In this document: positions 60,621-64,000 of the stretch, piece after piece | Layout: each line of letters starts with the position of its first letter | Numbering within the stretch: position 1 is the stretch's first letter | Source: Actinoallomurus purpureus | Lineage (GTDB): Bacteria; Actinomycetota; Actinomycetes; Streptosporangiales; Streptosporangiaceae | Reading direction: 5' to 3' | NCBI RefSeq assembly: GCF_024055795.1 | Contig: NZ_JAMXMY010000028.1 | Location: forward strand, 58,886 to 122,885 | Length of the DNA: 64,000 nt | The notes under the pieces: generated by a model | Seen by the model: the letters and a program-made list of their open reading frames with translations, nothing else | Told to the model about the DNA's origin: nothing | Database searches by the model: none | Position numbers and translations under genes: made by a program

Positions 60621-61733
60621 TCAGAGGTAGAAGCCGGTGCCGGACGTCGGAGGCGTCGCCTCGATGGTGCGGCCGTCGCGGATCGCGTAGAGCTCCGCGA
60701 GGGACGCGGCGTCGGGGACACCGTCCGTGGTGCCCAGCCAGGCCGCGGCCTCGGCGCGGGACAGCGGACCCATCTCGATCTGCGCGAGGCACCGGCCGGG
60801 GCGTACGACGGCGGGGTGCAAACCGGCGAGGGGCCGGTTGGTGGTGATGGCGACGAGGACGTCGCGGCCCTGGCCCACGAGGCCGTCGGTGAGGTTGAGC
60901 AGGCGGGCCAGCGCCTGCCCGGTGGTGGCTCCGCCCTCGGCGCGGATGAGCTCGTCACAGTCCTCCAGGACGAGGAGCCGCCAGCGACGGTCGTCCTCGT
61001 CCTCGTCCTCCTCCCCCACGGCGACCTCCATGAGATAGGCGGGGTTGCCGAACAGTTGGTCCGGGTCGAGGACGCAGTCGAACTGGCACCACTTCGCCCA
61101 TTCGCGGGCCAAGGCGCGCAGGGCCGTGGTCTTGCCGGTTCCGGGCGGGCCGTGCAGGAGGAGGAGCCGGCCGGTCACGTCGGCGGCGCGCACCGCCGCG
61201 AGCCGGTCGACGGCCGCCGCGGTCGCGGCCGAGTAGTTGCCCCGGATCGCCTCCCAGGACGTCGTCGCGATGGAACGCGCGCGGCGCTGCGCCCCATGGG
61301 GCCCGAAGTGCCAGAAGCCCATCTCCACGCGGTCCTGCTCCGGGGACGCCTCGACGGCGTCGCGGACCGACTGCTCGACGATCGCGGCGGCCAGTTCGTC
61401 GCTGACGGCGGTGACCTCGACGGTGCCGGACCCGCCACGCCAACGGACCGAGCGCAGCGTCCAGCCGTCGCCGCAGGCCAGCAGCGCGTCGCGGTTGTCC
61501 TCGCGGACGGCGCGCAGCACCCGCGCGCCGGGCGGGCGCAGCGGCGCGTCGGAGCGGACCCGGTCCAGCCGCTTGACCCGGGCGTACGGCTGCCGGCCCG
61601 TCGTGAACGGCTGCAGGGCGAGGACGTCGATTACGCCGCCGAGCGTGTCGGTCGTGTCGAGCCGGTAGTCGACAGGCGCTTCGGGCTCGGCCCCTATGAT
61701 CGGGACGACGGGTTCGGACATGCCCTCGATCAT
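60621..61733 (-). CDS. AAA-family ATPase (DUF5925-type)
   Basis: A 370-aa protein: N-terminal domain of about 165 residues of the type seen in DUF5925 proteins, then an AAA module with Walker A GPPGTGKTT, Walker B LLVLEDCDEL, sensor-1 LVAITTNRPLAGL and an arginine-finger-like VRPGRC. An acidic GEEDEDEDDRR insert precedes Walker B. ATG 61733 has AAGGG 7 nt upstream. Probably a remodelling ATPase; partner unknown. Divergent from the OsmC gene. Confidence 0.85.
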   Translation of the reverse strand: MIEGMSEPVVPIIGAEPEAPVDYRLDTTDTLGGVIDVLALQPFTTGRQPYARVKRLDRVRSDAPLRPPGARVLRAVREDNRDALLACGDGWTLRSVRWRGGSGTVEVTAVSDELAAAIVEQSVRDAVEASPEQDRVEMGFWHFGPHGAQRRARSIATTSWEAIRGNYSAATAAAVDRLAAVRAADVTGRLLLLHGPPGTGKTTALRALAREWAKWCQFDCVLDPDQLFGNPAYLMEVAVGEEDEDEDDRRWRLLVLEDCDELIRAEGGATTGQALARLLNLTDGLVGQGRDVLVAITTNRPLAGLHPAVVRPGRCLAQIEMGPLSRAEAAAWLGTTDGVPDAASLAELYAIRDGRTIEATPPTSGTGFYL

Positions 61734-61828
61734 CGGGGTGCCCTTGGCCCGCGTCCAGTGAATTTGCACGAAACCGGGCGCACCGTCGCTCGACGGCGGG
61801 CCCCGTGTACGTCCAGAAGGAGCATCAC

Positions 61829-62254
61829 ATGGCCACCGTCCGTACTGCGAACGCTCATTGGGAAGGCCCGCTCATGGGCGGGCAGGGCAAGGTGTCGCTG
61901 GACTCCTCGAAGCTCGGGGAGTTCGAGGTGAACTGGCCGTCGAGGGCGGAGAAGCCGGAGGGCAAGACGAGCCCGGAGGAGCTCATCGCCGCCGCGCACA
62001 GCACGTGCTTCTCCATGGCGCTGTCGCACGGTCTCGCCGGGGCCGGCACGCCGCCGGAGACCGTGGACACCCGCGCCGACGTGACCTTCCAGCCGGGTGA
62101 GGGCATCACCGGCATCCACCTGACCGTACGCGCGTCGGTGCCGGGCATCTCCGCCGAGGACTTCGAGAACGCCGCCCAGCAGGCGAAGGCCAACTGCCCG
62201 GTCAGCAAAGCGCTCGCCGGGACGAAGATCACGCTCGACGCGTCCCTGGCCTGA
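61829..62254 (+). CDS. OsmC-family peroxiredoxin-like protein
   Basis: A 141-aa OsmC/Ohr-fold protein that reduces organic peroxides through two cysteines, here in HSTCFSMALS and KANCPVSKAL. NPEELIAAAHS-like sequence SPEELIAAAHS is the family signature. ATG 61829 follows AGAAGGAG. Dithiol peroxidase, most probably OsmC rather than Ohr. Confidence 0.93.
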   Translation: MATVRTANAHWEGPLMGGQGKVSLDSSKLGEFEVNWPSRAEKPEGKTSPEELIAAAHSTCFSMALSHGLAGAGTPPETVDTRADVTFQPGEGITGIHLTVRASVPGISAEDFENAAQQAKANCPVSKALAGTKITLDASLA

Positions 62255-62260
62255 CCCGGT

Positions 62261-62291
62261 GTGGGCGCCGCCCCGGACGGGCGGCGCCCAC
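62261..62291. terminator. bidirectional terminator
   Basis: Perfect 13-bp stem (62261-62273 with 62279-62291), 5-nt loop, between the convergent OsmC and LLM genes. Confidence 0.8.
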
Positions 62292-62303
62292 GCCGCACCC
62301 CCT

Positions 62304-64000
62304 CTACCGGGAGAGGAGCGCGTCGCCGAGCAGACGCCAGTGCGGCATCGCGGAGCGGCCCGGCTCGATCCCGATCACCTGGACGGCGACGTGGTCGGCG
62401 CCGGCCTCGACGTGGCCGTGGAGCCTGCCGACGATGGCGTCCACGTCTCCCCAGAACACGAGGTCGTCGACGATGCGGTCGCTGCCGCCGGCGATCTCCT
62501 CCTCCGAGTAGCCCAGCCGGCGGAACTTCGCGATGTTGTACGGGCTGGTCAGATAGGGGCGCAGGTGCTCGCGTGCGATCGCGCGGGCCTTGCCGGGGTC
62601 GGACTCGAGCAGCACCGCGTGTTCGACGCCCAGGAACGCCTCCCGCCCGAGGACCTCCCGCGCCTGCGCGGTGTGCGCCACGGTGACGTGGTAGGTCTGC
62701 GCGCCGGCGGCGCGGTCGCGCGCCAGCTCGAGCATCTTGGGCCCGTACGCGGCCAGGATCCGGCGCATCGGCGCCCTCGGCCTGGGATTGGGTGACTCGA
62801 CCGCGTCCATCGCGTCGAGATACTCGGTCATGGCCGCGAGGGGCTTGACGCCGGGCCGCTGCTCGCCGCCGAATCCCAGACCGAGCACGTGCCGGTCGGG
62901 GTAGGCGTCGGCCAAGAGGAGAGCGGCGCCGTACGCCGACCAGGCCTGGCGCGACCAGATCTGCGCGATGCCGTTGATGATGTGCATCCGCTCGGTGCAG
63001 GAGAGCAGATAGCCCGCGTGCGTGAGCGCCTCGCGCCCGAGGAGCTCGGGGAACCAGAACGCCCGCCACCCCTGCTCCTCGAGTTCCTGGATCGACTCGC
63101 GCATCCGCGCGGCCGGCTGGTCCTCGAAGTCGAAGGTGTAGACCCCGAACGTTCCAAGATCCAGGCTGCCGCCGGGACCGCGCCGGGCCGCGTCGAGCCG
63201 GTCGAGGGCGTCGTCGTAGCGGCCCAGGCCGAGGTCGAGAAGGCCGAGCGCGCAGTCCGCGGCGGCGGACTCCGCGCCCGGCAGATCCCGTCCGGGCGGG
63301 TCGCCGGTCAGCGCGCCGCAGCGCTCCTCGTCGCCCTGGATCGCCGCGACCCGGGCCAGTACGATCTGCAGCCGGCCGACCCGTTGCGGCCGGCCGGTGT
63401 CGCGGGCGATCGTGATCGCCTCCGCGACGTTGGCCTCCCCGTCGCGGAACAGGCCGGCCGCGACCTGCGCCTGGGCCAGTCGCTGCAGCGCGCCCGCCAG
63501 TTCCCCGACCAGTCCCCGTTGCCGGCAGCGGGCGACCTCGGCGGTCGCGAGCCGGATGGCGGCGTCGTCGTCGCCCAGGATCAACCCACTGTGGATCGCC
63601 TCCACCGTCTCGCCGGGGTCCTCGGTCATCCCGCCGTCCGAGGCGGACGCGCGGTGACCGTCGCCCGGCACGCCGAGCGCGCCGTCGAGCACCTCCCGCA
63701 GGAGGGGGACACCGCGGGCGAAGTCGTCGTCGACGAGGTGGGCCAGGCCCTGGAGCAGCGGGTCGCGGCGCCCGGCCCCGGCCGACCGCTCGGCGGCTGC
63801 GCGGACCGACTCCCGGTCGCCGGAGAGCCAGGCGTACGAGGCGCCCATGCGAAGCATGGCGGGCGCCCGGTGGTCGCCGGCGACCTGCTCGACCAGGATG
63901 CGGGCGGCCCGCCGGGGATCGCCCCGTTCGAACTCGACGGCGGCGCGGACCCGCGCCAGCCGGGTCAGGGCGCCGGGGTCGGCGGTGAGCCCTTCGGCAC
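62304..64000 (-). CDS. LAL-type TPR segment fused to F420-dependent LLM oxidoreductase, 5' end outside window
   Basis: A frame open to base 64000, 565 visible codons. The first part (to about 63180) is Ala/Leu/Arg-rich helical repeat sequence like the TPR region of large ATP-binding LuxR regulators (RAAVEFERGDPRRAARILVE, LQRLAQAQVAAGLFRDGEA). Instead of the expected C-terminal LuxR HTH, a complete luciferase-like monooxygenase follows without stop or start codon: SLDLGTFGVYTFDFEDQPAA, FWFPELLGREALTHAGY, GLGFGGEQRP and a normal C-terminus. That enzyme family normally begins with its own Met at this point. Either a genuine fusion or the scar of a deletion that removed the HTH and the enzyme's start. 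Confidence 0.78.
   Translation of the reverse strand, partial: AEGLTADPGALTRLARVRAAVEFERGDPRRAARILVEQVAGDHRAPAMLRMGASYAWLSGDRESVRAAAERSAGAGRRDPLLQGLAHLVDDDFARGVPLLREVLDGALGVPGDGHRASASDGGMTEDPGETVEAIHSGLILGDDDAAIRLATAEVARCRQRGLVGELAGALQRLAQAQVAAGLFRDGEANVAEAITIARDTGRPQRVGRLQIVLARVAAIQGDEERCGALTGDPPGRDLPGAESAAADCALGLLDLGLGRYDDALDRLDAARRGPGGSLDLGTFGVYTFDFEDQPAARMRESIQELEEQGWRAFWFPELLGREALTHAGYLLSCTERMHIINGIAQIWSRQAWSAYGAALLLADAYPDRHVLGLGFGGEQRPGVKPLAAMTEYLDAMDAVESPNPRPRAPMRRILAAYGPKMLELARDRAAGAQTYHVTVAHTAQAREVLGREAFLGVEHAVLLESDPGKARAIAREHLRPYLTSPYNIAKFRRLGYSEEEIAGGSDRIVDDLVFWGDVDAIVGRLHGHVEAGADHVAVQVIGIEPGRSAMPHWRLLGDALLSR

Noticed and set aside
59605..60630. A 341-codon plus-strand frame opposite the methyltransferase
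   Set aside because: No start context, no motif, and fully antisense to a clear Rossmann methyltransferase.
1..64000. tRNA genes, rRNA, CRISPR arrays, integrases or attachment sites
   Set aside because: Looked for CCA-ended cloverleaf regions, regularly spaced repeats and recombinase motifs; none stood out by eye.

Overview
The window is about 64 kb of very GC-rich DNA (roughly 70%) with short intergenic gaps, many GTG/TTG starts, 4-bp GTGA/ATGA stop-start overlaps and almost exclusively actinobacterial gene families: a conservon, a DUF5753/DUF397 pair, a Methyltransf_19 protein, and a PknG-GlnX-GlnH operon. It is most consistent with the chromosome of a filamentous soil actinomycete (Streptosporangiales/Thermomonosporaceae or a streptomycete relative). 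The genus cannot be fixed from the sequence alone. I saw no rRNA, tRNA, CRISPR array, insertion sequence or phage module.

Layout. 1-3736: the right end of a terpenoid cluster (5'-truncated cytochrome P450, class I terpene synthase, class II diterpene-cyclase-like protein). 3963-7927: a complete four-gene conservon (NIT-domain sensor ATPase, roadblock/LC7 protein, DUF742 protein, small GTPase) in the same orientation right behind the terpenoid genes. 7975-9359: an ECF sigma factor with its zinc anti-sigma factor, on the minus strand. 9618-28535: a carbohydrate island flanked by a FadR-type regulator on the left and containing a ROK repressor near its right end. It encodes a secreted GH18 protein, a secreted PQQ-type sugar dehydrogenase with F5/8C and FnIII domains, two paralogous GH29-like proteins, GH105, GH28 and GH27 enzymes, a complete pqqABCDE operon including a 40-codon pqqA, a Tat-exported GH39 enzyme and a truncated GH106-like gene. 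The striking feature is that the cofactor pathway (PQQ), a secreted enzyme that should use it, and the hydrolases that would release its sugar substrates lie together.

28907-37712: an enlarged PknG-GlnX-GlnH signalling operon (coiled-coil protein, PknG-like kinase, PP2C phosphatase, von Willebrand A protein, FHA protein, GlnX-like membrane sensor, GlnH-like lipoprotein). Kinase, phosphatase and FHA protein share repeated Cys4 modules. 37774-41125: a regulatory patch (RsbW-like ATPase, DUF5753 regulator, short DUF397 remnant) followed by decayed genes and a P-loop kinase. 41126-54585: housekeeping and efflux genes (SMI1/KNR4, medium-chain reductase, ArsR-like regulator, DHA2 efflux pump with divergent TetR, ABC exporter with two-component system, DUF485/acetate-type symporter, MFS transporter). 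54840-64000: Methyltransf_19 protein, HrpB helicase, NTF2-like protein, SDR, methyltransferase, AAA ATPase, OsmC, and at the right edge an open frame joining a LAL-type regulator segment to an F420-dependent LLM oxidoreductase.

Most transcription-unit ends are marked by long perfect or near-perfect GC-rich hairpins, listed as terminators. Several promoter regions carry clear inverted repeats, listed as candidate operators. All functional statements rest on motif and family recognition by eye; no database search was run.
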